DNA of 64,000 nt from Candidatus Thiodiazotropha sp. (ex Codakia rugifera). GTDB lineage: Bacteria > Pseudomonadota > Gammaproteobacteria > Chromatiales > Chromatiaceae. The stretch covers positions 1-64,000 of the forward strand of contig JAHXHN010000002.1 of the NCBI GenBank assembly GCA_025656675.1, read 5' to 3'. The notes under the pieces are model-generated. The model had not been told where the DNA came from and did no database searches. It saw only the letters and a list, made by a program, of their open reading frames with translations. Positions 17,601 through 27,052 of this stretch are shown in pieces. Within the stretch, counting starts at the first letter, position 1; the number at the start of each line of letters is the position of its first letter. Position numbers and translations under genes: made by a program.

Positions 17601-18175
17601 CGATTGACCAGACCAGCGTCTGCTTTGCCTTGCGCAACTGCACGCAGTACCCTGTCATAAGTGGCGTACTCTGTAAGTTCGCAGATAATATAGAACGATT
17701 CGCAAATCTCATTCAATCCGCTGTCGCCGGTGATATAGACATCATCACGGAGTACAGCAATACGCTTACCATCCAAGTCCGGTACTGATTGAATACTGGA
17801 GTCCTCGGGTACGAAAATCTGAGCCCAATTGGCAATCACAGTTTGATCGGTGAATAGAAAGCGCTGTTGGCGGGTATCATTGATAGCAATTGCGGGCAGC
17901 AGATCTATTTTACCCATTGATAGACGATGCAGTTGATCACTCCAGGTGCCAGCTACAAAGTTCAGATCCCATCCTTCTTTTGTGGCGATCTGTTGCAGGA
18001 TTTCGATGAACAGACCACCCGGATGACCCTTCTGATCAGTGGTGACCAAGGGTGGATTTTTGTAGATGCCGACTCTTAAAGAAATGGAGGACCGACCCAA
18101 CACCGTGTTGTTGGTAATCAAGAGAATAATGAAAAGAAGGAGTAGCCGTCCCTTATTTACAGCACATCTCTGCAT
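14654..18175 (-). CDS. Periplasmic-sensor PAS-GAF-GGDEF-EAL c-di-GMP enzyme
   Basis: 1173 residues from the ATG at 18175 (chosen because the signal peptide MQRCAVNKGR plus hydrophobic core follows; the frame opens at a TTG 18 codons upstream). Order: signal peptide, an SBP_bac_3-type solute-binding domain (about 30-260), one membrane helix (about 270-292), a PAS-like segment (about 305-465), a second PAS/PAC (about 470-590; WDWNLTTSELTVNDRW, WIWIEGSGG), GAF (about 605-745), GGDEF (about 760-925) with intact ASRLGGDEF, and EAL (about 935-1170) with intact SAEALLRW. Both active sites look functional, so it may make and degrade c-di-GMP according to a periplasmic ligand of amino-acid type. The stop overlaps the xseA start. 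Confidence 0.92.
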   Translation of the reverse strand: MQRCAVNKGRLLLLFIILLITNNTVLGRSSISLRVGIYKNPPLVTTDQKGHPGGLFIEILQQIATKEGWDLNFVAGTWSDQLHRLSMGKIDLLPAIAINDTRQQRFLFTDQTVIANWAQIFVPEDSSIQSVPDLDGKRIAVLRDDVYITGDSGLNEICESFYIICELTEYATYDRVLRAVAQGKADAGLVNRLFGATRGHLYSPIASPIVLMPLDIRLAISRASPNAAIIQQRIDHHLNIMKADDLSIYHQYLSSLFEPRVAVLKTPNWIFQAALIGGLVIAALLIISQLLRWKIIKKSRKLVRSEAQYHRFFNGVAIALCEGDSSRALIKLQQLTDSGVQDVGTYFDKHPDELKHYLNLIRIVNANPATLKLFAVNNLLELQKWVPKSITPDIFSALKAFLVASSDKQQTFTAEVSMFAADGRRIQVIISFPLSNNLQSACHIPVSMLDVTHQRETERQLSLVIKGASLGFWDWNLTTSELTVNDRWMEMLGLNRSDLNNHIDDWRGRLHPVDKERILPIVEQHIEESMPYKVEFRMRHSDGRWIWIEGSGGTVEHGPHTNHPTRACGTHQEITDRKRASETLHTLMRSMVGITGGDFFKHVARELCRWFDADGANIGELVDNNQIKALAMIVNGKDIVDFQYPLEGTPCNIVLREGAQLYPQGVQDLFPSDEDLVLLNAQGYAGSPIRDLSGKVIGIVWVTSSKPLFMDPEWVDVMDIIAARVSAEIERKRAMVKLEHQATFDALTELPNRRLLIDRLSQALARCQRHNHRGAVLFMDLDHFKIINDSLGHNIGDLLLKEVADRLTKQIRDEDTASRLGGDEFVVLFSELSGDPQLAAQQAQQGAHKILKTLSQPYIISGNELHITPSIGIVIFPMNDENADDILKFADTAMYRAKDAGRNTVRFFLPGMQQAAEAQLRLQNDLRLAIRNNQLVLYFQPQVDIEGHLLSAEALLRWSHPEQGMVEPDTIIPVAEESGQILQISEWVLKQALTLSKTWMNESTNLQRIAINISSVHFHQVGFADQVKRILQETSVNPNRLTLEIHENTLAENLEEANEKILALKRLGVRFCIDSFGVGYASIAYLRRLPMDELKIDRSFVRDIASDPKDAQLVQTIITMAHLMEIEVIAIGVETESQLQFLRDKGCKMFQGYYFNHPLPADQFESLLKNQFV

Positions 18176-18533
18176 ATTTGCAGTTCCCGACTCAAAAAAA
18201 CATTCCCTACCAGAAGCATAGCGCCTCAATGGGCTGTTGTTGGGTAATATTTCTCATTGGGAGTCACTATTAACCCGGCAATCTGATATATCCCATTCAG
18301 GGCTTCAATATGCCGTGGGTTATGGCGTGGTCCACAGCCGATAGTAACTCCCCTGGATAGGTGTCACCTCCCAGATCAAGTTTATCTAAAAGCTACTAAC
18401 AGATTGATTTCAATAGAGATAGGCTGATGTGTGGGACCCATTTGGTTGACAGGTTTTTGTCATCCTGACCTGGAAGAAGCGCGTTAAAATTTACTTCATT
18501 GACCCAGATTCAGGTCGGATTTCAGACTGCAGG
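18176..18533. other. Divergent region between the GGDEF-EAL gene and guaB
   Basis: No gene. TGACA-N6-TGTCA (18447-18462) is a short inverted repeat upstream of the guaB promoter and could be an operator; no regulator can be named. Confidence 0.35.
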
Positions 18534-18562
18534 TTTACCGGTTACCCGGCAACTTCTATAAT
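18534..18562 (+). promoter_or_regulatory. Predicted sigma-70 promoter of guaBA
   Basis: TTTACC at 18534-18539 and a perfect TATAAT at 18557-18562 are separated by 17 bp. Transcription would start near 18569 and give a leader of about 32 nt before the guaB ATG at 18601. Confidence 0.65.
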
Positions 18563-18600
18563 GCCCGGTTTATTTCACCCCACCAGCCGGAATGAATGCT

Positions 18601-20064
18601 ATGCGTGTAATCGAGGAAGCCCTCACATTTGACGATGTTCTCTTGGTACCGGCCCACTCTCTGGTGCTGCCCAAAGATGTTGATCTGCGGACCAAGTTGA
18701 CGCGTGGGATCGATCTCAGTATCCCCCTGGTTTCAGCCGCCATGGATACGGTGACCGAGTCACGTTTCGCTATCGCCCTGGCTTTGGAAGGGGGAATTGG
18801 TATCGTGCATAAGAACATGACACCTGAACAGCAGGCCGCTGAGGTGTTTCAGGTCAAGAAATATGAAAGCGGCGTCATTCGCGAGCCCATTACTGTGGGA
18901 CCCTACGTCAGTATTGGGGAGGTGGTTGAGCTTACCCGGGCACGCAACATTTCAGGTGTACCGGTCGTGGATGGCAAGGAGCTGGTTGGTATTGTCACGG
19001 GGCGCGATTTACGTTTCGAGCGCAAGATGGATGACCCGGTACGTAACATCATGACCCGCAAAGAAGACCTGGTGACTGTGAAAGAGGGCGCCAGCCGAGA
19101 CGAAGTCCTGCAGCTGCTGCATAAACACCGCATCGAAAAGGTGTTGGTAGTGGATGATCATTTTGAGTTGCGCGGGATGATAACGGCAAAGGACATTCAG
19201 AAGGCGAAGGATAATCCGAACGCCTGCCGGGATGACCAGGAACGATTGCGTGTCGGTGCGGCAGTGGGCGTCGGTGCCGGTACCGAAGAGCGGGTGGATG
19301 CACTGGTCAAGGCAGGGGTTGATGTGGTTGTGGTGGATACTGCCCATGGCCACTCCCAAGGGGTACTCGACCGCGTTTCTTGGGTGAAGAAAAACTACCC
19401 GGACGTACAGGTGATCGGTGGCAATATTGCAACTGGAGAAGCCGCCACGGATCTGGTCAAGGCGGGAGCGGATGCAGTGAAAGTGGGCATAGGTCCCGGC
19501 TCTATCTGTACCACCCGCATTGTCGCGGGCGTCGGTGTACCGCAAGTGACGGCTGTCTCCAATGTGGCGAAAGCACTGGAGGGGAGTGGTGTGCCGTTGA
19601 TCGCTGACGGCGGACTACGCTATTCCGGTGATATCTCCAAGATTCTCGCTGCCGGTGCCTATTCTGTCATGATAGGCGGTATGTTTGCCGGTACTGACGA
19701 GGCTCCTGGTGAGGTTGAGATCTACCAGGGCCGCTCCTATAAATCCTACCGGGGCATGGGTTCGCTGGGCGCCATGTCCGGTAAGGAAGGCTCAAGTGAC
19801 CGCTATTTTCAGGAGACCAATGAGAAAGAAAAGTTGGTGCCTGAAGGTATTGAGGGACGTGTCCCTTACAAAGGACCGGTGATGAGCATCATCTACCAGA
19901 TTATTGGTGGCATTCGTTCAAGTATGGGCTATACAGGTTGTGCCAACATCGATGAAATGCGTACTAAACCGGTATTCGTACGCGTCACCAATGCGGGCAT
20001 CACAGAGTCCCATGTGCATGATGTGACCATTACCAAAGAAGCGCCCAATTATCGGCGGGACTGA
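18601..20064 (+). CDS. guaB: Inosine-5'-monophosphate dehydrogenase
   Basis: 487 residues. It oxidises IMP to XMP with NAD+, the committed step of GMP synthesis. The TIM barrel is interrupted by a CBS pair (about 90-200; [19 protein letters not shown], then [19 protein letters not shown]). The catalytic loop [11 protein letters not shown] carries the active-site Cys, and the flap [10 protein letters not shown] is present. The start at 18601 ([15 protein letters not shown]) matches the usual N-terminus and leaves GGA at a proper distance; an ATG three codons upstream (18592) has its GGA too close. It is followed after one base by guaA, so the two form an operon. Confidence 0.97.
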   Translation: MRVIEEALTFDDVLLVPAHSLVLPKDVDLRTKLTRGIDLSIPLVSAAMDTVTESRFAIALALEGGIGIVHKNMTPEQQAAEVFQVKKYESGVIREPITVGPYVSIGEVVELTRARNISGVPVVDGKELVGIVTGRDLRFERKMDDPVRNIMTRKEDLVTVKEGASRDEVLQLLHKHRIEKVLVVDDHFELRGMITAKDIQKAKDNPNACRDDQERLRVGAAVGVGAGTEERVDALVKAGVDVVVVDTAHGHSQGVLDRVSWVKKNYPDVQVIGGNIATGEAATDLVKAGADAVKVGIGPGSICTTRIVAGVGVPQVTAVSNVAKALEGSGVPLIADGGLRYSGDISKILAAGAYSVMIGGMFAGTDEAPGEVEIYQGRSYKSYRGMGSLGAMSGKEGSSDRYFQETNEKEKLVPEGIEGRVPYKGPVMSIIYQIIGGIRSSMGYTGCANIDEMRTKPVFVRVTNAGITESHVHDVTITKEAPNYRRD

Positions 20065-20065
20065 T

Positions 20066-21643
20066 ATGATAACTGATATCCATGCACACCGGATCCTGAT
20101 CCTGGATTTCGGCTCCCAATACACTCAGTTGATTGCTCGTCGTGTACGTGAGGCAGGCGTCTATTGTGAAATCTTTCCCTATGACAATGCAGGTGAGGGC
20201 CTGAGTGGTAAGAAACCGGCAGGTATTATCCTCTCAGGAGGGCCGGAAACGGTAACAGCTGAAGAGGCGCCGGTTGCGCCGGCTGAGGTATTCGACCTTG
20301 GCGTACCCGTTTTGGGTATCTGTTACGGTATGCAGACCATGGCGGCCCAGTTGGGTGGGAAAGTGACCTCCTCAGATAAGCATGAATATGGCTATGCCCA
20401 GGTACGTGCCAGAGGGCATTCCCGTCTATTGCGGGATATAGAAGATCACACCAGCAAGGAGGGTTATGGCTTGCTGGATGTGTGGATGAGCCATGGCGAC
20501 CGGGTCGAATCACTACCCGATGGTTTTCAGGTTATCTGCGAAACTGAAAATGCACCCGTGGCCGGTATCGCCGATGAATCGCGAGGTTATTACGGCCTGC
20601 AGTTTCATCCTGAGGTGACCCATACCCGTCAGGGCAATCGGATCATCGAACGGTTCCTGTTTGAGATTTGTGCCTGCGAGGTGCTTTGGACGCCAGGTAA
20701 GATTATCGAAGACACGATCCTTTATGTTCGTGAGCTTGTGGGGGATAAACAGGTCGTACTGGGTCTCTCTGGCGGTGTCGACTCATCAGTTGTGGCAGCC
20801 TTACTGCACCGTGCCATCGGTGATCAGCTGACCTGTGTTTTTGTCGATAATGGCCTGTTGCGCCTCAATGAGGGTGACCAGGTCATGGCGACCTTTGCTG
20901 AACACATGGGTGTCAAAGTGGTCCGGGTGGATGCTGAAGAGCGCTTCCTCAAGGCTTTAAGAGGCGTCGCAGATCCGGAACAGAAGCGCAAGATTATCGG
21001 CAATCTCTTTATCGATATATTCGAGGAGGAGGCGGGAGAAATGGATGATGTCTCCTTCCTTGCCCAGGGTACCATCTATCCCGATGTCATCGAATCGGCC
21101 GGCGCCAAGTCGGGCAAGGCCCATGTGATCAAGTCCCATCACAATGTGGGTGGCCTGCCTGAGTACATGAAACTGGCACTGGTCGAACCCCTACGTGAAC
21201 TGTTTAAGGATGAGGTGCGCAAGATCGGTGTAGAGCTGGGTTTGCCGTATGAGATGATCTATCGCCACCCCTTTCCGGGTCCGGGTCTGGGTGTACGAAT
21301 TCTTGGCGAGGTCAACAAGGAGTATGCTGATCTGCTGCGTCAAGCCGATCATATCTATATCGAAGAGCTCTACAAGCACAACCTTTACGATGAAGTCAGT
21401 CAGGCTTTTACCGTATTCCTGCCGGTACGCTCTGTCGGTGTGGTGGGTGATGCGCGTCGTTATGAATATGTAGTGACATTACGTGCAGTGAAGACAGTTG
21501 ATTTCATGACTGCCAAATTTGCGCATCTACCCTTTGATTTCCTGGAAGAGGTATCGAGAAGAATCATCAATGAGGTACATGGCATTTCCAGAGTGGCTTA
21601 CGATATCTCCAGCAAGCCGCCTGCCACAATAGAGTGGGAGTGA
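20066..21643 (+). CDS. guaA: GMP synthase (glutamine-hydrolysing)
   Basis: 525 residues. It converts XMP to GMP using ATP and glutamine. N-terminal class I glutamine amidotransferase: nucleophile in GICYGMQTM, and the His-Glu pair in QFHPEVTHT. Central ATP-pyrophosphatase: P-loop [15 protein letters not shown]. The C-terminal dimerisation domain ends [12 protein letters not shown], the standard terminus. It begins one base after the guaB stop, so it shares guaB's promoter. Confidence 0.97.
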   Translation: MITDIHAHRILILDFGSQYTQLIARRVREAGVYCEIFPYDNAGEGLSGKKPAGIILSGGPETVTAEEAPVAPAEVFDLGVPVLGICYGMQTMAAQLGGKVTSSDKHEYGYAQVRARGHSRLLRDIEDHTSKEGYGLLDVWMSHGDRVESLPDGFQVICETENAPVAGIADESRGYYGLQFHPEVTHTRQGNRIIERFLFEICACEVLWTPGKIIEDTILYVRELVGDKQVVLGLSGGVDSSVVAALLHRAIGDQLTCVFVDNGLLRLNEGDQVMATFAEHMGVKVVRVDAEERFLKALRGVADPEQKRKIIGNLFIDIFEEEAGEMDDVSFLAQGTIYPDVIESAGAKSGKAHVIKSHHNVGGLPEYMKLALVEPLRELFKDEVRKIGVELGLPYEMIYRHPFPGPGLGVRILGEVNKEYADLLRQADHIYIEELYKHNLYDEVSQAFTVFLPVRSVGVVGDARRYEYVVTLRAVKTVDFMTAKFAHLPFDFLEEVSRRIINEVHGISRVAYDISSKPPATIEWE

Positions 21644-21745
21644 CTGGCCCTGGCAGGCAATGTCTGGCACTGGTTGGCATTTTGGCCGGGGGTTAAAGAA
21701 TTTTCCGCTAAGCGATAGACTGTATATAAACACACTATCGCAGGG

Positions 21746-22859
21746 ATGCGGATCATGCCTCATGTGGCGGCCAGGATGGCCAGCCGGGACGAGGATGCTG
21801 GTGGTTACCAGCGCCATCGTCCAGAGCAAACCCTTCTCTATCAGATCGTCGATGAGTATTACCCGGCGTTCGCAGCGCTTATGGCAGAACAGGGAAAGGA
21901 ATTGCCGGGTTATGTGCAACGGGAAATTGAAGAATTTCTCAAATGCGGCCGGCTGGAACACGGCTTTTTACGGGTACGTTGCGAGCACTGTCATGCTGAG
22001 CACCTGGTTGCCTTCAGCTGTAAGCGCCGCGGCTTTTGCCCCGGTTGCAGCTCACGGTGTATGGCCGAAAGCGCGGCCTTGCTGGTCGATGAAGTTCTGC
22101 CCGAACAGCCCATGCGCCAATGGGTACTCAGCTTTCCCTTTCAATTGCGCTTCCTGTTCGCCAGTCGTCCGGAGATCATGGGGCGTGTGCTGGGCATCGT
22201 TTACCGCGTCATTGCCACGCATCTGGTCAAGAAAGCGGGACATAGCCATAGCCATAAGACGGCCCGCACCGGTGCGGTCACGCTGATCCAGCGGTTCGGA
22301 TCGGCACTCAACCTGAATATCCATTTTCACATGCTATTTCTCGATGGTGTGTATGCTGATTCACGCCATGGAGCAGCCCGGTTTCGTTGGGTGAAGGCGC
22401 CGACCAGTGCCGAACTCACCCAACTGGCGCTGACTATCACCCACCGGGTCGGCCGCTTTCTGGAACACCAGGGTCTGCTGGAACGGGATATGGAGAACAG
22501 TTACCTAGCCTCGGATGCGGTGGACGAGGATTCGATGACGCCACTACTGGGGCATTTCATCACTTACCGTATCGCCGTTGGCCCGCAGGCGGGGCGCAAG
22601 GTGTTCACATTACAAACCCTGCTGGGCAGCGATGACCTGGGCACAGCGGCTCAAGCGCGTTTTCAACATCGACATTGAGACTTGCAGCGCCTGCGGCGGC
22701 GCCATGAAGGTGATTGCCTGTATTGAAGATCCGATAGTGATCAAGCAAATCCTCGATCACCTGAAGCACAAAGCAGAAGCCAGTGAGCCCGGGGCGCTAC
22801 CCGAAAGCCGGGCGCCGCCGGCTGAATTGCACCACGGGCTGTTTGACTGCGAGCGATAA
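21746..22859 (+). pseudogene. IS91-family transposase, internally deleted and frameshifted
   Basis: The first frame (21746-22678) gives the normal N-terminal half of an IS91-type HUH transposase: a zinc-binding segment (CEHCHAEHLVAFSCKRRGFC followed by PGCSSRC) and the HUH motif in NLNIHFHMLFLDG. At about 22632, after VFTLQTL, the reading passes into the wrong frame. The expected C-terminal sequence (MTWAQRLKRVFNIDIETCSAC, through PESRAPPAELHHG) continues in another frame, 22633-22859. The region normally between, which carries the catalytic tyrosines (RYISRP-type motif), is absent. So an internal deletion of some hundred or more codons, not a mere point frameshift, has inactivated it. The element sits just behind guaA. 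Confidence 0.85.
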
Positions 22860-22898
22860 CCAACATATCCAACCATGATGCTTCGTACATGACAACGC

Positions 22899-22959
22899 GG
22901 CAGGAATTCGTTGTGGTCGGCTGTCAGGAAGGGGGCCGACTGTGGAGAGAAGTGGGTGA
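22899..22959 (+). repeat. Candidate IS91-type element end, copy A
   Basis: A 61-nt stretch starting GGCAGG and ending AGTGGGTGA, about 40 nt after the broken transposase. It resembles 41920-41979, which lies at the edge of the IS110 remnant; shared blocks are GGCAGG, TTCGT-GTG, CGACTGT and GAAGTGGGTG. The internal GTCGGC...GCCGAC can form a hairpin, as at IS91-family ends. The assignment is inference from position. Confidence 0.4.
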
Positions 22960-23074
22960 GTTTTCAGCGTAGCAGGCAACCTGTCACGTGGATTCAGGTG
23001 CATCGCAGGGTTACCAAGAAAGGCAATAGCAGTCAGAAACTGCTGGACGTGGGTGACGTGGGTGACGTGGGTGA

Positions 23075-23587
23075 AAAGGGTGTTTATTCTTCCTATACAA
23101 GGGCTTTGAGGGGGCTGCCGTGGTTCGCCAAAAAGGGAGTCTGTTGCTCCTGGCCCTGTGTGAAGGGAATCATTGTAAGAGCGGCGACAAAGGCACCGAT
23201 TCAGGCCATGGGTTGATTCAGGTGTTTAAGCGTCAGAAAAAATCCTGGAAACGTATTGGCAAGATCAAGCTGCCGGAGGAGGCCGATTTCGAGGACTATG
23301 CCGATATCGCCATACGTGGCAATAAGTTGGCGATCGTTTCCCAGGCCTGTTCCGCGCTGTGGGTTGGCAAACTATCCTTCTCACCTTTGAAAATATCGGG
23401 CAAAGGAAAGGTTTACTATTTTCCCCTGGACAAGAAGGACCGGTGTGTCTATTGCAATGTCGAAGGCGTGGACTGGCTGACAGACAACCGGGTACTCCTG
23501 GTTTCCGACCGCATTAAAACCGATGATCAAAAAGGACGATACGCCAGGAAGGACAAATCCATTCACATCATGAGAATACCAAGCTGA
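23075..23587 (+). pseudogene. C-terminal fragment of a LCEGN-motif beta-propeller-like protein
   Basis: The open frame starts after a stop at 23072 without an ATG; conserved-looking sequence (YKGFEGAAVVRQKGSLLLLA) precedes the first GTG (23120), showing that the original gene was longer. The recognised block is LCEGNHC, then a Gly-rich turn and VFKRQ, a pattern I know from a family of secreted or plant-like proteins whose function I cannot name. Later blocks include DYADIAIRGNKLAIVSQ and NVEGVDWLTDNRVLLVSD. The missing 5' part is replaced by the IS91 remnant and a 9-bp tandem repeat (GACGTGGGT three times, near 23047-23073). If translated from the GTG it would make 155 residues. Confidence 0.55.
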
Positions 23588-23636
23588 TCCGAGGCGCTGG
23601 ATTCAATGGAAAACGAAATTCTGCAACTCTGTTTTT

Positions 23637-25337
23637 CTATTCGTAGACAAAAATATCGAGCAGCAGATAGGCAACGAGAATAATCGAAATCCAGTAAACC
23701 ATACTGCCAGTCGGCCAACTTTCGGAGAGATGATACCTGGCAAAAAAAGATTGAGAAAACGAGTTACGAATACTGCGCATGGGAGCAATGACCGCCGTTA
23801 TTGCCGACTCTCTTGCAGTGCGAAAAACAAACAGACCACGATGAATACCTGCAGGGATAAACTTTCTATAAATCCACTCCACATCCAGGTTCGTCGAACG
23901 CAGTTCCGGTGGGTATATTCCCTGTTTATTCAGCCAGACAAATGCCAGCGCGGAGAAAAAGAGCAGTTGTAACTGGGCAAGTACATGGGTCATATCGTAT
24001 GGCCAGTAATCCACTGCCCACGGCAACATGGAATACAGGTATTGCGGTTGAGTTCCGATAAAAATACACAGTATTGCGGACAGCCCCATGGCGATCAGCA
24101 TATTTACCGGTGCCTCCTTTGGGCGAAGACCGGAATCATGGGCGAAGAACGCGAAGTAGGGAATCTTGATCCCCGCATGGTGGAACACGCCGGCCGACGC
24201 AAACAACATGAACAACCATAAATAGCTGTAGTCCTCCTGCACCATTGCGGTCATAATCATGGACTTACTGACGAATCCACTGAACAGTGGAAATGCGGAG
24301 ATTGATAGCGCACCGACAATACAGAACGCGGCGGTTTTCGGCATAGACTTGTAGAGCCCACCTAGGTTTGAGCCATTGATATGACCGACCCGGTACAGCA
24401 CCGCGCCCATGGTCATAAAAAGCAGCCCCTTGAAAATCACATCGATAAACGCATGGGCAACTGCACCGTTCAGCGCCAGGGCGGTACCTACGCCAACGCC
24501 TGTCACCATGAATCCGACCTGGTTTATCAAGCTGTAGGCAAGCACTTTTCGCAGATCATTTTCTATCACCGCATAGAAAATGGGAAAACAGGCCATGATG
24601 ACGCCGATGTATATCAGTATCTCTTCGCCGGCAAAACCCCGCGCCAGTGCGTACACAGCTACTTTCGTTGTAAATGCAGACAAGAAAACCGTACCGGTTG
24701 GAGTCGCTTCAGCGTAGCCCTCGGTCAACCAGCCATGGAGTAGAGGAAACGCGCATTTTATTCCAAAAGAGATAAAGATTAACCAGCCCGCCAGACCCTC
24801 CAGACCAATATAATCAAACGCGAGAGAACCGGTCGAGTGATACAGCACCAATGCGCCAGCCAATAAACATGCGCCGGACATCACTTTAAAAACGAGATAC
24901 CGCATTCCCGCATAAATTGCCCGCTTAGTACCGCGTGCCCAGATAAAAATCACAGAGCTTACGGCCATCAACTCCCAGAAAATAAAAAGAGTAATCAGAT
25001 CTCCAGCGAATACCGCTCCCAGCGTACTGCCTGGATAAAGTAATCCCGCGATATCCTGTCTGATATCCCTCAACCGTAACGCGAAGATGGTTGAGATGAA
25101 ACTGGCGAGACAGAACAGATAGGCGAAGAGCAAACTGAGTTTATCAGTTCGCATGATGGTCAGTTCAAAATTGAATAATGAGTAGGTGGAGAGGATTCCG
25201 GTATCGACATTAAACCATAGATGCAAAGCCGTAATGACGGGGGTTGCCAATAGAATGATACTGCGTACCTTAACCGGTAATGCCAGTACCAGGAATGCGG
25301 CAAAATAATAGAGTACAAATGGCGGCAACTCACTCAT
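23637..25337 (-). CDS. Mrp/NuoLM-type antiporter-like membrane subunit (third)
   Basis: 566 residues, about 14-16 membrane helices, of the proton-conducting NuoL/M/N-MrpA/D family. The conserved helix-7 to helix-8 region reads FGIKCAFPLLHGWLTEGYAEATP; Lys in this region and the Glu in FWELMAVSSV (helix 5) are the channel residues of the family. The C-terminus carries an extra amphipathic stretch and a final helix. It is the last gene of a nine-gene minus-strand operon and overlaps its upstream neighbour by 8 nt. It is the third such subunit in the operon. Ion specificity (Na+ or K+) cannot be read from sequence. Confidence 0.85.
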   Translation of the reverse strand: MSELPPFVLYYFAAFLVLALPVKVRSIILLATPVITALHLWFNVDTGILSTYSLFNFELTIMRTDKLSLLFAYLFCLASFISTIFALRLRDIRQDIAGLLYPGSTLGAVFAGDLITLFIFWELMAVSSVIFIWARGTKRAIYAGMRYLVFKVMSGACLLAGALVLYHSTGSLAFDYIGLEGLAGWLIFISFGIKCAFPLLHGWLTEGYAEATPTGTVFLSAFTTKVAVYALARGFAGEEILIYIGVIMACFPIFYAVIENDLRKVLAYSLINQVGFMVTGVGVGTALALNGAVAHAFIDVIFKGLLFMTMGAVLYRVGHINGSNLGGLYKSMPKTAAFCIVGALSISAFPLFSGFVSKSMIMTAMVQEDYSYLWLFMLFASAGVFHHAGIKIPYFAFFAHDSGLRPKEAPVNMLIAMGLSAILCIFIGTQPQYLYSMLPWAVDYWPYDMTHVLAQLQLLFFSALAFVWLNKQGIYPPELRSTNLDVEWIYRKFIPAGIHRGLFVFRTARESAITAVIAPMRSIRNSFSQSFFARYHLSESWPTGSMVYWISIILVAYLLLDIFVYE

Positions 25338-25584
25338 CGTAATAATTTTCCTTGCGCATAACTACCTTTCGCATTTTTTTTGCGATGAGAACCAGCACGA
25401 CACAAGCGACAAAACCGTAAATTGCATAGAATCCAGGTATTTTTTCCCACCCCATCGTGATATGGCGATGGACAACAAAATCGGCGATTGTCAGGATAAT
25501 ACATATCGCATAAAAGCCGTTTAACAGGCGCTTTACATTCGCGGGTTTGTCGAATAAATGCGTATTCTGATCCATCTTAGACAT
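25330..25584 (-). CDS. Small two- to three-helix membrane protein of the antiporter operon
   Basis: 84 residues with two hydrophobic segments (about 18-38, FYAICIILTIADFVV, and 50-70, FYAIYGFVACVVLVLIAKK) and a charged C-terminus. I do not recognise the family by motif, but small proteins of this shape recur between antiporter-like subunits in Mrp-type clusters. It begins one base after the stop of the upstream gene and its end overlaps the next, so it is co-translated. Confidence 0.8.
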   Translation of the reverse strand: MSKMDQNTHLFDKPANVKRLLNGFYAICIILTIADFVVHRHITMGWEKIPGFYAIYGFVACVVLVLIAKKMRKVVMRKENYYDE

Positions 25585-25585
25585 A

Positions 25586-27052
25586 TCAATGTCCTTTGGC
25601 TGCCAATGTTGCCAGTAGATAAAACGGATTCGGGTGGAAAAATAGAATCATGCATGAGGATGATGTGAAAATCATCGCCAGCAATATTGTTATTGGAGCT
25701 TCTTTAACCTTGGTGTATTGCTTACCGTCGGCAGGCTTTCCGAAAAATGCGCGAACGGGAATAGGCAACAGATAGGCGATATTCAAAACCGAACTCAACA
25801 TCAGTACGCCAAGTAACAGCAGTTGACCCGTCTCGACGGCTCCCAGCCCGAGATACCATTTGCTCCATACCCCGGCGAAAAGAGGAACCCCGACGACACT
25901 CAGAGCCCCAACTATAAAAACAGAAAATGTGACTGGCATGGCACGGCCCAGCCCGTTCAGCTCACTGATCAGTTTTTTGTTCGTCACGACATAGATTGCA
26001 CCCGCGGCAAAAAACAAGGATATTTTTGCGAAGGCATGGGTCGCTATATGCATCGACGCACCAACAAGACTCGACTTGCTCGCCAACATTGCACCCAATG
26101 CAATGTAACTCAGCTGGCTTATGGTGGAATAAGCTAAACGCGCTTTCAGATTATCCTTGGTCATCGCGACCAGGGATGCAAACAAAATGGTTGCTGCGGC
26201 TATCCAGATAATTCCGCCCGTCACATCATTGCTCAGAATAAAATCGCTGCCGAATATGTAGATCGTCACTTTGAGTAGCGTAAATACCCCGGCTTTAACA
26301 ACAGCCACGGCGTGCAGCAGAGCGCTCACTGGAGTTGGCGCTACCATCGCAGCGGGCAGCCATCGGTGAAACGGCATCAGTGCCGCTTTCCCGATACCAA
26401 AAAGAAACAGCATATAGAGCGGACCTGCCCAGGCGGGATCAATTTTGCCCGTCAATACACCGCCTTTCTGAAACGTGACGGTACCCGACAGAAACCAGGT
26501 GATGAGTATACCCAGCAGGAATAGACCAATGGAGGTTCCCAGCAATATGGCGAGATACAATCGTCCCCCCTTTTTGGCTTCGGCCGTGCCGGAATGGGTG
26601 ACCAGCGGATAGGTCGACAGTGTTAACAGTTCGTAAAAAAGAAACAGCGTAAACAAATTATCAGCGAATGCGACACCCATGGTACAGCTGATAGCAATCG
26701 CAAAAGCGGCGAAAAAGCCGGTCTGATTCTGCTCATTATGGCTGCGCATATATCCGATTGCGTAGACTGATGTCACAAGCCATAACGTCCCCGCCACCAG
26801 TGCGAACAGCATGCCCAGCGCTTCTATTTTTAATGAAATGGTAATGCCCGGTAATGGTTCGGCAATGGTCACGAAGAAGGACTCGCCGTTAAGAAATCGA
26901 TTCGCGATTATTGCAACCAGCACTGCCAGAAGCGAAGCGGTAACCAATGTCACGCCTTCGCGTACATCCGGATTACGTCGCGCTGCGACTATCCCCCCGG
27001 CACCGAGCAGCGGTAACAGAATGGTTATTAGAAGCAGTGATCCAGCACTCAT
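25586..27052 (-). CDS. Mrp/NuoLM-type antiporter-like membrane subunit (second)
   Basis: 488 residues and about 14 membrane helices. Family sites: FYELLTLSTYPLVTHSG (helix-5 Glu) and the stretch GKAALMPFHRWLPAAMVAPTPVSALLHAVAVVKAG, which is the MrpD/NuoM signature (Lys in helix 7, His and Lys in helix 8). Its start overlaps the preceding gene by 4 nt. Closest in pattern to MrpD/MnhD. Together with its two homologues it suggests a complex with several ion paths. Confidence 0.9.
   Translation of the reverse strand: MSAGSLLLITILLPLLGAGGIVAARRNPDVREGVTLVTASLLAVLVAIIANRFLNGESFFVTIAEPLPGITISLKIEALGMLFALVAGTLWLVTSVYAIGYMRSHNEQNQTGFFAAFAIAISCTMGVAFADNLFTLFLFYELLTLSTYPLVTHSGTAEAKKGGRLYLAILLGTSIGLFLLGILITWFLSGTVTFQKGGVLTGKIDPAWAGPLYMLFLFGIGKAALMPFHRWLPAAMVAPTPVSALLHAVAVVKAGVFTLLKVTIYIFGSDFILSNDVTGGIIWIAAATILFASLVAMTKDNLKARLAYSTISQLSYIALGAMLASKSSLVGASMHIATHAFAKISLFFAAGAIYVVTNKKLISELNGLGRAMPVTFSVFIVGALSVVGVPLFAGVWSKWYLGLGAVETGQLLLLGVLMLSSVLNIAYLLPIPVRAFFGKPADGKQYTKVKEAPITILLAMIFTSSSCMILFFHPNPFYLLATLAAKGH

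Noticed and set aside
21660..22286. 208-codon frame overlapping the IS91 gene
   Set aside because: It is another frame of the transposase DNA; the recognised zinc and HUH motifs are in the frame starting at 21746.
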